A program made the translations under genes and the position numbers. A stretch of DNA of 64,000 nt, from NCBI RefSeq assembly GCF_004341685.1, contig NZ_SMAA01000001.1:62001-126000 (forward strand), given 5' to 3'. The stretch comes from Pectinatus cerevisiiphilus (lineage in GTDB: Bacteria; Bacillota; Negativicutes; Selenomonadales; Selenomonadaceae). Of this stretch, positions 26,965 to 35,845 are shown piece after piece. Below the pieces are notes generated by a model that was not told the DNA's origin, ran no database searches, and saw only the letters and a list, made by a program, of their open reading frames with translations. Positions within the stretch are counted from its first letter, which is position 1. Each line of letters opens with the position of its first letter.

Positions 26965-27510
26965 ATGAAGAAATGGGTTTGCAGTGTTTGTGGATATGTA
27001 TTTGAAGGAGAAAAACCACCAGTTCAGTGTCCTATATGTAAAGCACCTGCTTCTAAATTTGTTGAACAGGCAGGAGATTTAGTATTTGCTGCAGAACATC
27101 GCGTTGGTATAGCAAAAGGTGTTGACGAACGTGTAGTAGAAGGACTGCGCCAGAATTTTAATGGTGAATGTTCTGAAGTAGGTATGTATCTTGCTATGAG
27201 TAGAGTTGCTGAACGCGAAGGTTATCCTGAAATATCGGAAGCCTACAAGCGTTATGCTTTTGAAGAAGCTGAACATGCGTCTAAGTTTGCTGAATTACTC
27301 GGTGAAGTACTGACAGACAGCACCAAAAAGAATTTGGAAATGCGTGTTGCTGCTGAACATGGTGCATGTCAGGGTAAGCTTGATTTAGCAAAATTGGCTA
27401 AGGAATTAGGCCTCGACGCTATCCACGATACTGTACATGAAATGGCTAAAGATGAAGCACGTCATGGTTGCGGATTCAATGGCTTGCTCAGACACTATTT
27501 CGGTAAATAA
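26965..27510 (+). CDS. Rubrerythrin, reverse-domain type (rubredoxin first)
   Basis: A 181-residue non-heme iron protein. An N-terminal rubredoxin-like site ([20 protein letters not shown], residues 5-24) precedes a four-helix ferritin-like domain whose diiron ligands lie in [27 protein letters not shown] and [10 protein letters not shown]. Classical rubrerythrins have the order reversed; this layout matches the reverse rubrerythrins of clostridia, which act as NADH-linked peroxide (and oxygen) reductases through a reductase partner. GGAGG lies 8 bases before ATG 26965; a TTG 15 bases earlier overlaps that site. It has its own strong terminator. Confidence 0.93.
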   Translation: MKKWVCSVCGYVFEGEKPPVQCPICKAPASKFVEQAGDLVFAAEHRVGIAKGVDERVVEGLRQNFNGECSEVGMYLAMSRVAEREGYPEISEAYKRYAFEEAEHASKFAELLGEVLTDSTKKNLEMRVAAEHGACQGKLDLAKLAKELGLDAIHDTVHEMAKDEARHGCGFNGLLRHYFGK

Positions 27511-27554
27511 TTTTAGGATAAAATAATTTTGCCATTTATGAAACTCTTATATAA

Positions 27555-27606
27555 AAAAGAAAAGCTGTGTGCCTAAGGATGGGCACACAGCTTTTCTTTT
27601 TTTATT
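27555..27606 (+). terminator. Strong bidirectional terminator after rubrerythrin
   Basis: A 19-bp perfect stem (27555-27573 with 27582-27600) with an 8-base loop and T runs on both strands. It stops the rubrerythrin transcript and can also catch the ABC exporter operon coming from the right. Confidence 0.93.
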
Positions 27607-27796
27607 GGGGTGATTTTATATATACATTAAGGGGTAACCTGTTTATTATAGGGAACACGGTATATTGTTTTAGCCTACCCTAGGGAAATTACGCTCACAA
27701 TTTATATATGAAAATAAATGGGTCTAATGGATAGCAAGTGGCTTTAATTACTGGTATAGCGATAGGCTGCATATAAAGCATCGGTAAAAAATGATT

Positions 27797-29557
27797 TTAA
27801 TCAGCGCTTTCGACAGACCCGTTTTCCTGGGCGAATTGGCTATTGTAAAGTTTTGCATAATAGCCATTTTTTTTCAATAATTCTTCATGTTTACCGCATT
27901 CGACAACGTGTCCCTGATCCATGACAATTATTTCATCCGCATTGCGGATGGTCGATAAGCGATGCGCGATGATGAAACTTGTACGTCCCTGCATCATTTT
28001 TAAAAAAGCTTTTTGGATACGCAGCTCTGTACGTGTATCAATGTTGCTGGTTGCTTCGTCTAAGATGAGTATAGGTGGGTCTATCATCATAACGCGGGCA
28101 ATGGTGAGAAGCTGTTTTTGACCTTGCGAGAGGTTACCACCGGCATCCGTTATTATGGTGTCATATCCTTGTGGTAAGCGGCGGATAAAGCTGTGCGCAT
28201 CTGAGGCCTTAGCAGCGGCTATTATTTGTTCCTCTGTTGCCTCAGGCATACCATAGGCTATATTTTCACGAATGCTGCCTGTAAATAACCAGGTGTCCTG
28301 TAATACCATGCCGAAGTTGCGGCGCAATTCATCGCGGGAAAGGTCGGTGATGTTTTTACCATCTATCAATATACGGCCTTCATCTAGTTCGTAAAAACGC
28401 ATTAAAAGGTTGACAAGTGTTGTCTTGCCTGCGCCGGTACGCCCTGCGATAGCTATTTTTTTCCCTGGGGCTACAGTAAGGTTAAAATCTTTTATCAAAG
28501 GACGGTTTTGTTCGTAGGCAAAGCTGACATGGTCAAAGACAATATGTCCTTTGAGCTGAAGTGGAACAGGCGAAGCTGGTTTGTCCGCCTCGCTTGGGAG
28601 ATCCAAAAGATAAAAAATACGTTTGGCTGAAGCAGCGGCACTTTGCAACTGTGTAAAAACTGCGGTGATATCGTTGAAGGGTTTGGCAAAGAGACTCGAA
28701 TAGATGAGGAAACTGGCTATATCACCTACGGTTATCTGCCCCATTATGGTCAGAACGCTGCCGCTGACACCGATCACGGCATAGGTTATATTGTTGACAA
28801 GGCGTGTTGACGGGTTAGTGAGAGAACCAAAAAATTGCGCGCGGACACCTTTTTCATACAGTAATTGGTTTAAGGCTTTGAATTTGGCAAAAGATCTATC
28901 TTCACAGGTAAATGCCTTGATGACATTTTGGCCGGCGATGCTTTCTTCGGCATAACCGTTCAGTAGGCCTAGATAACGAGCCTGCGCTTTAAATAAGTTT
29001 TGCGTCTTTTTGGTGATAAAACGAGCCATAAAATATGTTCCGACTGCGGAGAGAAAGACAACAATTGTCATTTTGGGGCTTATATAAAGCATGAAACCTA
29101 TAGCTCCGAAGATAGTGACTATACCGGTGAGGAGGTTGGCCATGCCTTGAACCATACCATCGGCAATGGTATCAATGTCATTGATAAAGCGGCTGACGAT
29201 ATCACCATGTGAATTGTGGTCGTAAAAACTTACGGGTAATTTGTTGATTTTAGTGAATAACTGATGGCGCAGTTTATTGGCAGTTTTATATGAGATTTCA
29301 TTGGTAAAATATGTTAAAGTCCAGACAAAAAAACTATTCAAAATGTAAATTAGTGATAATAATTTTAAGATGTCAATGACCATGGCGAAATTAACCATGC
29401 CTGGCCCAACCATGGTATCAATGCTGCGGCCTATGTATAAAGGACCGAGCAGGCTGGCAATGACGCTTATAAGTGCCGAAACCAGTGAAAAAGTAAGATA
29501 GCCGGGATAACAGGTAATGTAACTGACGCAGCGCGATACAGGCCGACTGATTTTCAT
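27797..29557 (-). CDS. ABC exporter subunit (canonical Walker B)
   Basis: A 586-residue half transporter: six membrane helices (about residues 15-300) followed by an ATPase domain. Walker A is AGRTGAGKTTLV, Walker B ILILDEATSNID with the catalytic glutamate, and the signature reads LSQGQ instead of LSGGQ. It overlaps its partner gene by 4 bases (ATGA). Together they form a heterodimeric type IV exporter of the BmrCD/TM287-288 kind, usually exporting drugs or lipophilic compounds. The substrate is unknown. Confidence 0.93.
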   Translation of the reverse strand: MKISRPVSRCVSYITCYPGYLTFSLVSALISVIASLLGPLYIGRSIDTMVGPGMVNFAMVIDILKLLSLIYILNSFFVWTLTYFTNEISYKTANKLRHQLFTKINKLPVSFYDHNSHGDIVSRFINDIDTIADGMVQGMANLLTGIVTIFGAIGFMLYISPKMTIVVFLSAVGTYFMARFITKKTQNLFKAQARYLGLLNGYAEESIAGQNVIKAFTCEDRSFAKFKALNQLLYEKGVRAQFFGSLTNPSTRLVNNITYAVIGVSGSVLTIMGQITVGDIASFLIYSSLFAKPFNDITAVFTQLQSAAASAKRIFYLLDLPSEADKPASPVPLQLKGHIVFDHVSFAYEQNRPLIKDFNLTVAPGKKIAIAGRTGAGKTTLVNLLMRFYELDEGRILIDGKNITDLSRDELRRNFGMVLQDTWLFTGSIRENIAYGMPEATEEQIIAAAKASDAHSFIRRLPQGYDTIITDAGGNLSQGQKQLLTIARVMMIDPPILILDEATSNIDTRTELRIQKAFLKMMQGRTSFIIAHRLSTIRNADEIIVMDQGHVVECGKHEELLKKNGYYAKLYNSQFAQENGSVESAD

Positions 29558-31299
29558 GCGTATACCTCCTTGGAAGAAAGCTGTGACAAACAGATTTCGC
29601 GATATACTTCACAATCTTTTATCAATGCTGTATGTGTACCGCAGCCAGCTAAAAGACCGTCGTTGAATACAAGAATTTTATCGGCATATTTTATTGAACT
29701 GGCTCGTTGTGAAACAATGAGGACAGTGGTCTTTGTATAATTTTTTCTAATGGCGAAACGGACGGCAGCGTCAGTAGCAAAATCAAGGGCACTGGTCGAA
29801 TCGTCGAGAATGAGGATTTCGGGCTTTTTTACTAAGGCACGTGCTATTGTCAGCCTTTGTTTCTGCCCGCCGGAGAAGTTCAGGCCGCCGCGTTCCACCA
29901 TGGTTTTATATCCGTCAGGTAATTGGTCAATAAATTCTGCTGCCTGGGATATTTGGGCAGCCTTTTGAAGTTCATCTAGTGAGGCTTTTTCGTCACCCCA
30001 GCGCAGGTTTTCTTCAATAGTGCCTGTAAAGAGAATTGCTTTTTGCGGAACTATACCAAATTTTTTTCGCAGATGTGCCAATTCCCAGTTGCGGACGTCA
30101 ACACCTTCAATGAGCACCTGACCTTCAGTAGTATCATAAAAGCGCGGCAATAGATTTACGAAGGTGGATTTACCGGAACCGGTACTGCCGATTATTCCCA
30201 CTGTTTCACCGCTATGGATATCAATGTTTAGATGGGAAAGTGCCATATCACCGGTGCTGCTGTATTTAAAAGATACATCATGCAGGCTGATCAGAGGAGC
30301 GTCATTATTGGCCGACAAAGGAATGGATACTGATGATTCGGGCAGAGAGGACACTGTATCGAGCACTTGGTTGACACGGGTAGCTGAGGCAAAGGCTTTG
30401 GTGAAAATTACCACTAAATTAGAAATAACAATGAGTGCGAGCAGGATTTGTGTTACATAATTGGCAAAGGCAATTATTTGGCCCTTAGCCAGAGTACCTT
30501 CATTGATGTGGCTGCTGCCGACCCAGAGGATCATGATAATAACGGTATTCATGATAAAAGTGGTAAGTGGGTTTAAAAGGGCGGAAACATGGCCTATTTG
30601 CAAGGCGTTAGCCATAAGGTCATCATTTGTTTTATAAAAGCGCTTTTTTTCTTTTTGTATTTTAGCGAATGCCCGAATAACTCTTACGCCTTCTAAGTTT
30701 TCCCGCAATACTGCAGCAGTGCGGTCAAGTTTCTTTTGGTATGAGCTATAGAGGCGGGAGGAGCGTTTGACGATGAAATAAAGAAGTAAAGCAAAGATCG
30801 GGGCTGCTCCCCATAACAAGAGGGACAACCGTAAATCCAGCAGCATGGACATGACAATGGCGCCAATGCAGATGAAAGGAGTACGGACAACAAGGCGGAT
30901 AAGCATGGCAACAGCGAGCTGGAGTTGATTGATATCATTGGTTATTCGGTTGATCAGTGATGCGGTTCCTAAATTATCAAGTTCAGTATGGGAAAGTGAT
31001 TGTATATGTTGAAATACAGTATTGCGCAGGGTGGTACCAAAACCTTGTGAAGCTTTGGCGGCGAAGTACTGGCAGACCATAGAGCAACAAAAGCCCAAGA
31101 TTGCCATACCAAGCATCCAGCCTCCCATACGAAGTACATAAGGTAGATCGTGTTTGGCTACCCCGTTATTAATAATAAATACCATCATTGTGGGCAGCAA
31201 AAGTTCTAAAATAGCTTCGAATAATTTAAAGATCGGTCCTATAAAACATTCTTTTTTGTAATCCTTCAGGAAAACAGCCAGCTTGAACAAAGTGACCAT
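29554..31299 (-). CDS. ABC exporter subunit (degenerate Walker B)
   Basis: A 581-residue half transporter with an N-terminal six-helix domain and C-terminal ATPase. Walker A is STGSGKSTFVN and the signature LNFSGGQ is canonical, but Walker B reads ILILDDSTSALD, with Asp where the catalytic Glu belongs. This is the hallmark of the degenerate ATP site in heterodimeric exporters. It is the first gene of the two-gene operon, divergent from a LysR regulator. Confidence 0.93.
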   Translation of the reverse strand: MVTLFKLAVFLKDYKKECFIGPIFKLFEAILELLLPTMMVFIINNGVAKHDLPYVLRMGGWMLGMAILGFCCSMVCQYFAAKASQGFGTTLRNTVFQHIQSLSHTELDNLGTASLINRITNDINQLQLAVAMLIRLVVRTPFICIGAIVMSMLLDLRLSLLLWGAAPIFALLLYFIVKRSSRLYSSYQKKLDRTAAVLRENLEGVRVIRAFAKIQKEKKRFYKTNDDLMANALQIGHVSALLNPLTTFIMNTVIIMILWVGSSHINEGTLAKGQIIAFANYVTQILLALIVISNLVVIFTKAFASATRVNQVLDTVSSLPESSVSIPLSANNDAPLISLHDVSFKYSSTGDMALSHLNIDIHSGETVGIIGSTGSGKSTFVNLLPRFYDTTEGQVLIEGVDVRNWELAHLRKKFGIVPQKAILFTGTIEENLRWGDEKASLDELQKAAQISQAAEFIDQLPDGYKTMVERGGLNFSGGQKQRLTIARALVKKPEILILDDSTSALDFATDAAVRFAIRKNYTKTTVLIVSQRASSIKYADKILVFNDGLLAGCGTHTALIKDCEVYREICLSQLSSKEVYA

Positions 31300-31318
31300 A
31301 CCCTTCCATAAGCTTTTT

Positions 31319-31344
31319 ACTTGTAATTCATAATAATTACAAGT
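31319..31344. promoter_or_regulatory. Inverted repeat between ABC exporter and LysR genes
   Basis: A perfect 10-6-10 inverted repeat (ACTTGTAATT, 6 bases, AATTACAAGT) 20 bases upstream of the exporter start codon and about 80 bases from the LysR start. Its place in a divergent promoter region makes it a likely operator of the exporter operon. Confidence 0.6.
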
Positions 31345-31425
31345 ATGATTATAATATAAAAAAATATATATTAAAAATATTTAAATTATTAGTATTACAT
31401 ATTAAAAAAATATGGGAGAATATAT

Positions 31426-32292
31426 ATGGATATACGGCAGTTAAAATATTTCCTTACCATAGCTGAAGAAGGACAAATCACAGCCGCGGCCAAGAAACTC
31501 TGGATGGCACAGCCGCCGCTCAGCCATCAGATGAAAATGTTGGAGGAAGAGCTGGGCGTAGTACTTTTTGAGCGTGGGCCAAGGCAAATATACCTGACGG
31601 ATGCTGGTAAAATACTTTTTAAGCGAGCCAAACAGATAATAGAGCTTGTCGATTCAACGAGCAAGGAAATAGAGGATTTAAAACGGGGCTTTAGGGGAAC
31701 GTTAAATATAGGGACAGTATCTTCTTCAGGTAATATTTTATTGAATGAGGGAATTGCAAAATTCCATAAAGAGTACAGCGGTGTAAAGTTTGAAATACAC
31801 GAAAGCAATACATATACACTCATTGATTTACTTACCAAAGGACTCATTGAGGTCGGTATAGTCCGAACACCATTTAAAAATGAGCTTTTCCACTGTTGTT
31901 ACGCAAAGGAAGAGCCCATGGTGGCAGCCATGGATAAGAAGTATGATTGGTGCGGTGATAAGCAGATAGAAATGAAAGAATTGGCAGGACGTCCGTTGAT
32001 AATTTATAGGCGTTTTGCTAAAATTATAAATGAAGTTTGCGAATTTTATGATTTTGTTCCTGAGGTTTTTTGCCATACAGACGATGCGCGTACTTCCATA
32101 CTTTGGGCCAATGCCGGACATGGTATAGCAATAGTACCAGCTTCGGCGGTCACACTGGCTTCACATGAAAATCTGTGTGTAAAAGTAATTAAAGAAAAAA
32201 AATTGCGTACTAAAATAACGGCTATCTGGATGAAGGGACGGTATTTATCCCTTTTAGCCGAAAAATTTATAAATTATTTTGCCTCGATATAA
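31426..32292 (+). CDS. LysR-family transcriptional regulator
   Basis: A 288-residue regulator with the N-terminal helix-turn-helix (QITAAAKKLWMAQPPLSHQMKMLEEELG, split here by position 17-45) and a substrate-binding domain from about 90 on. Members with this start resemble CbbR/GltC-like regulators from Bacillota. It is divergent from the ABC exporter operon, so it probably senses a compound that the exporter removes. GGGAGAA lies upstream of the ATG. Confidence 0.93.
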   Translation: MDIRQLKYFLTIAEEGQITAAAKKLWMAQPPLSHQMKMLEEELGVVLFERGPRQIYLTDAGKILFKRAKQIIELVDSTSKEIEDLKRGFRGTLNIGTVSSSGNILLNEGIAKFHKEYSGVKFEIHESNTYTLIDLLTKGLIEVGIVRTPFKNELFHCCYAKEEPMVAAMDKKYDWCGDKQIEMKELAGRPLIIYRRFAKIINEVCEFYDFVPEVFCHTDDARTSILWANAGHGIAIVPASAVTLASHENLCVKVIKEKKLRTKITAIWMKGRYLSLLAEKFINYFASI

Positions 32293-32427
32293 AGAAGGAT
32301 AATTAACTGTAAAGGAGAAGACAAATACGGTCAGAAAAATTTAAAGGAGGGCAGGCTGCTTTTATCAGCAGGTTGGTATTTAGAGAAGTTTGATGGGATA
32401 AATTCTTAGGGATGAGAGAGAGTAAGC

Positions 32428-33147
32428 ATGGAAAAGAAGATTAGTGACATATTAGAGGCAACGACTGGTGCCGAAGTAGCCTGTGCAAATGACAGAAGAA
32501 TTTCCTATTTGGCAAGGATTAAGCTTGTCATGAATAGCGAAATAGATTTTACGTTAGTCAAAACAGTCAGCGGCAAAGCTTGTAATGTAAAAGAAGTGCC
32601 CTTTAAAAAGGATGATGATATTCTTGTCATATTAAAGACCGCAGACTGTTGCTATAGTTACCAAGAAAAATGTACATACATAAAGATGGGGCATTTCTTC
32701 ACATTAAGTGTAAAACATCCTACCGTTTTACGCCGGGAACAAAAACGTGAGTTTGTCCGCACACCAATAAGTAAAGATATATTGATTTTTATTGTTGCGC
32801 AAAATAAACGACAGGAATGTGAACAGCTATTACAAAACGGTTTTTCGATAAATACACGCCAAGTAAAGAGTTTTGATGTAAGTGGCGGCGGGATAGCTTT
32901 TTATGATAAGGCGGCCATTGGCACGAAGACGAATCTGCTTGTTAATCTCTCTTTTATCGCACCTGAATTGAATGATTTTCACCAACCGGCAGAAGTGCTG
33001 CGCTGTACAAAAGTAAAGGAAAATGAAGAATTATATCTCATCGGTGCGCGTTTTGTGGAGCTTTCTTTTATGACCCAGCAAAAAATAAACCGTTTTGTGT
33101 TCGCCCAGATAAGGGAACGTACGCGGAAGAAAAAAAGTATAGAATAA
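32428..33147 (+). CDS. PilZ-domain c-di-GMP-binding protein (YcgR-like)
   Basis: A 239-residue protein. The N-terminal half (about residues 10-105) fits the YcgR-N type accessory domain. The PilZ domain begins with REQKREFVR (the RxxxR arm) and continues with FDVSGGGIAF (the D/N-x-S-x-x-G motif), the two parts that bind cyclic di-GMP. YcgR-type proteins slow flagellar rotation or adjust surface behaviour. With two chemoreceptors nearby, motility control is a fair inference, but no flagellar gene is in the window. It ends 33 bases from the convergent DeoR gene. Confidence 0.85.
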   Translation: MEKKISDILEATTGAEVACANDRRISYLARIKLVMNSEIDFTLVKTVSGKACNVKEVPFKKDDDILVILKTADCCYSYQEKCTYIKMGHFFTLSVKHPTVLRREQKREFVRTPISKDILIFIVAQNKRQECEQLLQNGFSINTRQVKSFDVSGGGIAFYDKAAIGTKTNLLVNLSFIAPELNDFHQPAEVLRCTKVKENEELYLIGARFVELSFMTQQKINRFVFAQIRERTRKKKSIE

Positions 33148-33180
33148 TTATTAACAATAACACCGTATAGATGGTACTTA

Positions 33181-33936
33181 TTAATAGACGAGCTTTACGT
33201 TTTGTTTTTTCAGAAACGATACCCATTTAGCAGAGGGAATTTTATCAGTTACTATGTAATTTATTTGTTTGAAATTAAGTGTTTTAGCAAAACCGTTATT
33301 ATCAAACTTAGAATGGTCGGCAAGCAGGATAATCGTCCTGGCTTGTTCGGCCATTTTCTTTTTTATGATGCTTTCTGCTTCGTTGGATTCGGTGATACCT
33401 TGCTCTATAGATAATCCCTTGCAGCCGATGAGTGCTATATCAACACAATAATTGTCGAGCGTGTTGAGGGCATCGTTGCCCGTTAAGGAGTAAGAATGGT
33501 TGCGGAGGATACCGCCGCTGGCTATGACTTTGGCACTGTTGTGGATAAGGGTATGGACGATCTTGATAGAATTGGTTATCCATGTTAGGGATTTTTCGTT
33601 TTTTAATAATTGGACGACTTCAAGACATGTAGTGCTGGCATCAACCATTATAGAATCATCGGTATTGATAAGCGTACATGCTTTTTGGGCAAGCTGTTGT
33701 TTTGCCTCTAAATTTAGGGTTATTCTCTTTGAAAAAGAAATATCATCATATGTATGTTCTTTTAGAATTGCACCGCCATAGCTGCGACGTAAAAAATCCT
33801 GTTTTTCAAGTTTTTCAAGATCACGGCGTATTGTTTCTTCGGTGACGTTGTATAAAATAGCCAGTTCATTTACATATACTTTTCGTTCCTGTTGTATTTT
33901 ATTGATTATTTTTTGTCTGCGTTCTATTCCAAGCAT
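33181..33936 (-). CDS. DeoR-family repressor, probable rhamnose regulator
   Basis: A 251-residue regulator with an N-terminal DeoR helix-turn-helix (ERRQKIINKIQQERKVYVNELA, read over residues 4-25, then TEETIRRDLEKLE) and a C-terminal sugar-phosphate sensor (ISO-COT fold) with DDSIMVDASTTC and IALIGCKGLS. It is divergent from the rhaB operon, so it likely responds to rhamnulose 1-phosphate or another pathway intermediate. Other bacteria regulate this pathway by AraC-type RhaS/RhaR, so a DeoR regulator marks a lineage variant. Confidence 0.9.
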   Translation of the reverse strand: MLGIERRQKIINKIQQERKVYVNELAILYNVTEETIRRDLEKLEKQDFLRRSYGGAILKEHTYDDISFSKRITLNLEAKQQLAQKACTLINTDDSIMVDASTTCLEVVQLLKNEKSLTWITNSIKIVHTLIHNSAKVIASGGILRNHSYSLTGNDALNTLDNYCVDIALIGCKGLSIEQGITESNEAESIIKKKMAEQARTIILLADHSKFDNNGFAKTLNFKQINYIVTDKIPSAKWVSFLKKQNVKLVY

Positions 33937-33983
33937 TTCAAATACCTCATTTTTGCATTTTATAAAGTGCTGTTCAACTAATT

Positions 33984-34012
33984 ATTATACATCACCGCAT
34001 TATTATGGACAA
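33984..34012 (-). promoter_or_regulatory. Promoter of the DeoR repressor gene
   Basis: TTGTCC (34012-34007), 17-base spacer, TATAAT (33989-33984), about 50 bases ahead of the start codon. Confidence 0.65.
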
Positions 34013-34112
34013 TTGTATATTTTATACATCGTGAAAAGAAAAATTATGAGATTGCAAAATAATATAATAATATAATTCACTACAAAACAACATAAAAAAA
34101 TATATTGTTGGT

Positions 34113-34195
34113 ACAAACAGACACAAACAGATAAAAATAGTTGACAAAAAAATTTATGAATGCTAATATAACATTAACAAAGAAAAACAGACAAT
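34113..34195 (+). promoter_or_regulatory. rhaB promoter with direct-repeat candidate operators
   Basis: Promoter TTGACA (34141-34146), 17-base spacer, TAATAT (34164-34169). Immediately upstream are two copies of ACAAACAGA (34113-34121, 34123-34131) spaced exactly 10 bases, one helical turn. A related AAAACAGACA lies just downstream of the start site near 34184-34193. DeoR-family repressors often bind such direct repeats. The rest of the 33937-34309 gap is AT-rich with no gene seen. Confidence 0.6.
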
Positions 34196-34309
34196 AAAGC
34201 AACGAATATATGATAGATATATCTGTTATTCAAAATTGTCTAAAAAGATTAAAATTTAATTTTCTGATAAAACAAAAGATACTAATTAAAGAGAAAGGGA
34301 GCGAAATGG

Positions 34310-35734
34310 GTGGAAAATTATTATCTGGCCATTGATATTGGTGCTTCAAGCGGTCGTCATATTCTGGGGTGGATGGAAAACGGTAAGATGCGGATAGAAG
34401 AAATTTATCGTTTTGAAAACCATCTTGAAGACAAAGATGGGGAGCTTTGTTGGGATATTGAAAGGCTGTTCGCAGAAGTAGTAAAAGGTATACGCAAATG
34501 TGGTGAACTTAACCGTATCCCTAAAAGTATCGGTATTGATACATGGGGTGTTGATTTTATCCTGTTAGACAAAGATAACAAAATGCTTGGTGATGCAGTA
34601 GGTTATCGTGATTCCCGCACAAAGGGAATGGATAAAAAAGTATATGAGATCATTAGCGAAAAAGATCTGTATAAGCGTAATGGTATACAGAAAATGCTGA
34701 TTAATACAATTTATCACTTATATTCAGTCAAACTCAATAAACCTGAACTTTTGGAAAAAGCTGAACACTTTTTGATGATACCGGAATACTTAAATTACCG
34801 TCTTACCGGAATAATGAAGAATGAATATACAAATGCCACTACAACGCAGCTGGTGAATGCTGAAAGCTGTGATTGGGATTGGGAACTGATGGATATGCTG
34901 GGGCTGCCGCGTAGAATTTTCGGCAAATTACATATGCCGAAGGAATCAGTCGGTATGCTGAAACCAGACATTGCAAAAGAAGTTGGTTTTTCCAGCGAAG
35001 TCGTTTTGCCGGCCACACATGATACGGGATCGGCCGTCCTTTCTGTACCGACTAATGATGAAGAAGCCATTTATATAAGTTCCGGTACCTGGTCATTGAT
35101 GGGTATAGAACGGCTTATACCGGATTGCACGGAAGTGAGCCGTATCCATAATTTTACCAATGAAGGCGGGTATCATTACCGTTACCGTTATTTGAAAAAT
35201 ATTATGGGATTATGGATGATGCAGTCCATAAGGAAAGAGTTTCCCCATAAATATACATTTGAAGAACTTTTTACGTTGGCTTATATAGGACGTTATTTTA
35301 AATCTATAGTTGATGTTACTGATATATGTTTTCTAGCACCGAAAAGCATGAAACAGGCTGTCCAGGAATATTGCCGTAAGACTGACCAGCCGGAACCGCA
35401 GACAGAATGTGAATTGTTGTTTTGTGTCTATAATAGTTTGGCAAAATGTTATGGCGATGTGGTTAATGAGATTGAAAAAGTCACAGAAAATAATTATGAA
35501 AATATATACGTTGTCGGCGGTGGCTGCCAGGACAGATTTTTGAATAGGCTTACAGCACTGTATACTAAGAAAAATATTTATGCGGGACCTGTGGAAGCTA
35601 CGGCAATCGGCAACTTGACAGCACAGATGCTGAAAGCAGATGAATTTAGTGATTTGGCACATGCACGCAGAGTAATAGCAAAATCGTTTGCCGTAAAAAA
35701 GGTTAATGATGATGAGTTTTGTTTTGAGGACTGA
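34310..35734 (+). CDS. rhaB: Rhamnulokinase
   Basis: A 474-residue FGGY-family kinase that phosphorylates L-rhamnulose at O1. Family motifs: AIDIGASSGRH at the start, SIGIDTWGVDFILLD, the ATP-site segment YISSGTWSLMGIE and NIYVVGGGCQD near the C-terminus. GTG 34310 is the start; GAAAGGGAG lies 9 bases upstream. First gene of the rhamnose operon, driven by the promoter above and divergent from the DeoR gene. Confidence 0.95.
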   Translation: MENYYLAIDIGASSGRHILGWMENGKMRIEEIYRFENHLEDKDGELCWDIERLFAEVVKGIRKCGELNRIPKSIGIDTWGVDFILLDKDNKMLGDAVGYRDSRTKGMDKKVYEIISEKDLYKRNGIQKMLINTIYHLYSVKLNKPELLEKAEHFLMIPEYLNYRLTGIMKNEYTNATTTQLVNAESCDWDWELMDMLGLPRRIFGKLHMPKESVGMLKPDIAKEVGFSSEVVLPATHDTGSAVLSVPTNDEEAIYISSGTWSLMGIERLIPDCTEVSRIHNFTNEGGYHYRYRYLKNIMGLWMMQSIRKEFPHKYTFEELFTLAYIGRYFKSIVDVTDICFLAPKSMKQAVQEYCRKTDQPEPQTECELLFCVYNSLAKCYGDVVNEIEKVTENNYENIYVVGGGCQDRFLNRLTALYTKKNIYAGPVEATAIGNLTAQMLKADEFSDLAHARRVIAKSFAVKKVNDDEFCFED

Positions 35735-35757
35735 AATAGCAGAGAGATGTTCTGTAT

Positions 35758-35783
35758 TTATAACTTAGCTGGATAAGTTATAA
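35758..35783 (+). other. Intra-operon hairpin between rhaB and rhaA
   Basis: A 10-bp perfect stem (35758-35767 with 35774-35783) and 6-base loop without a T run; more likely a transcript-processing or stability element than a terminator. Confidence 0.45.
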
Positions 35784-35845
35784 GATATGCGCATGTCTGT
35801 ACTATTTAAAATAAATATTTATTATTTTAAGGAGAGTATGCAAAA

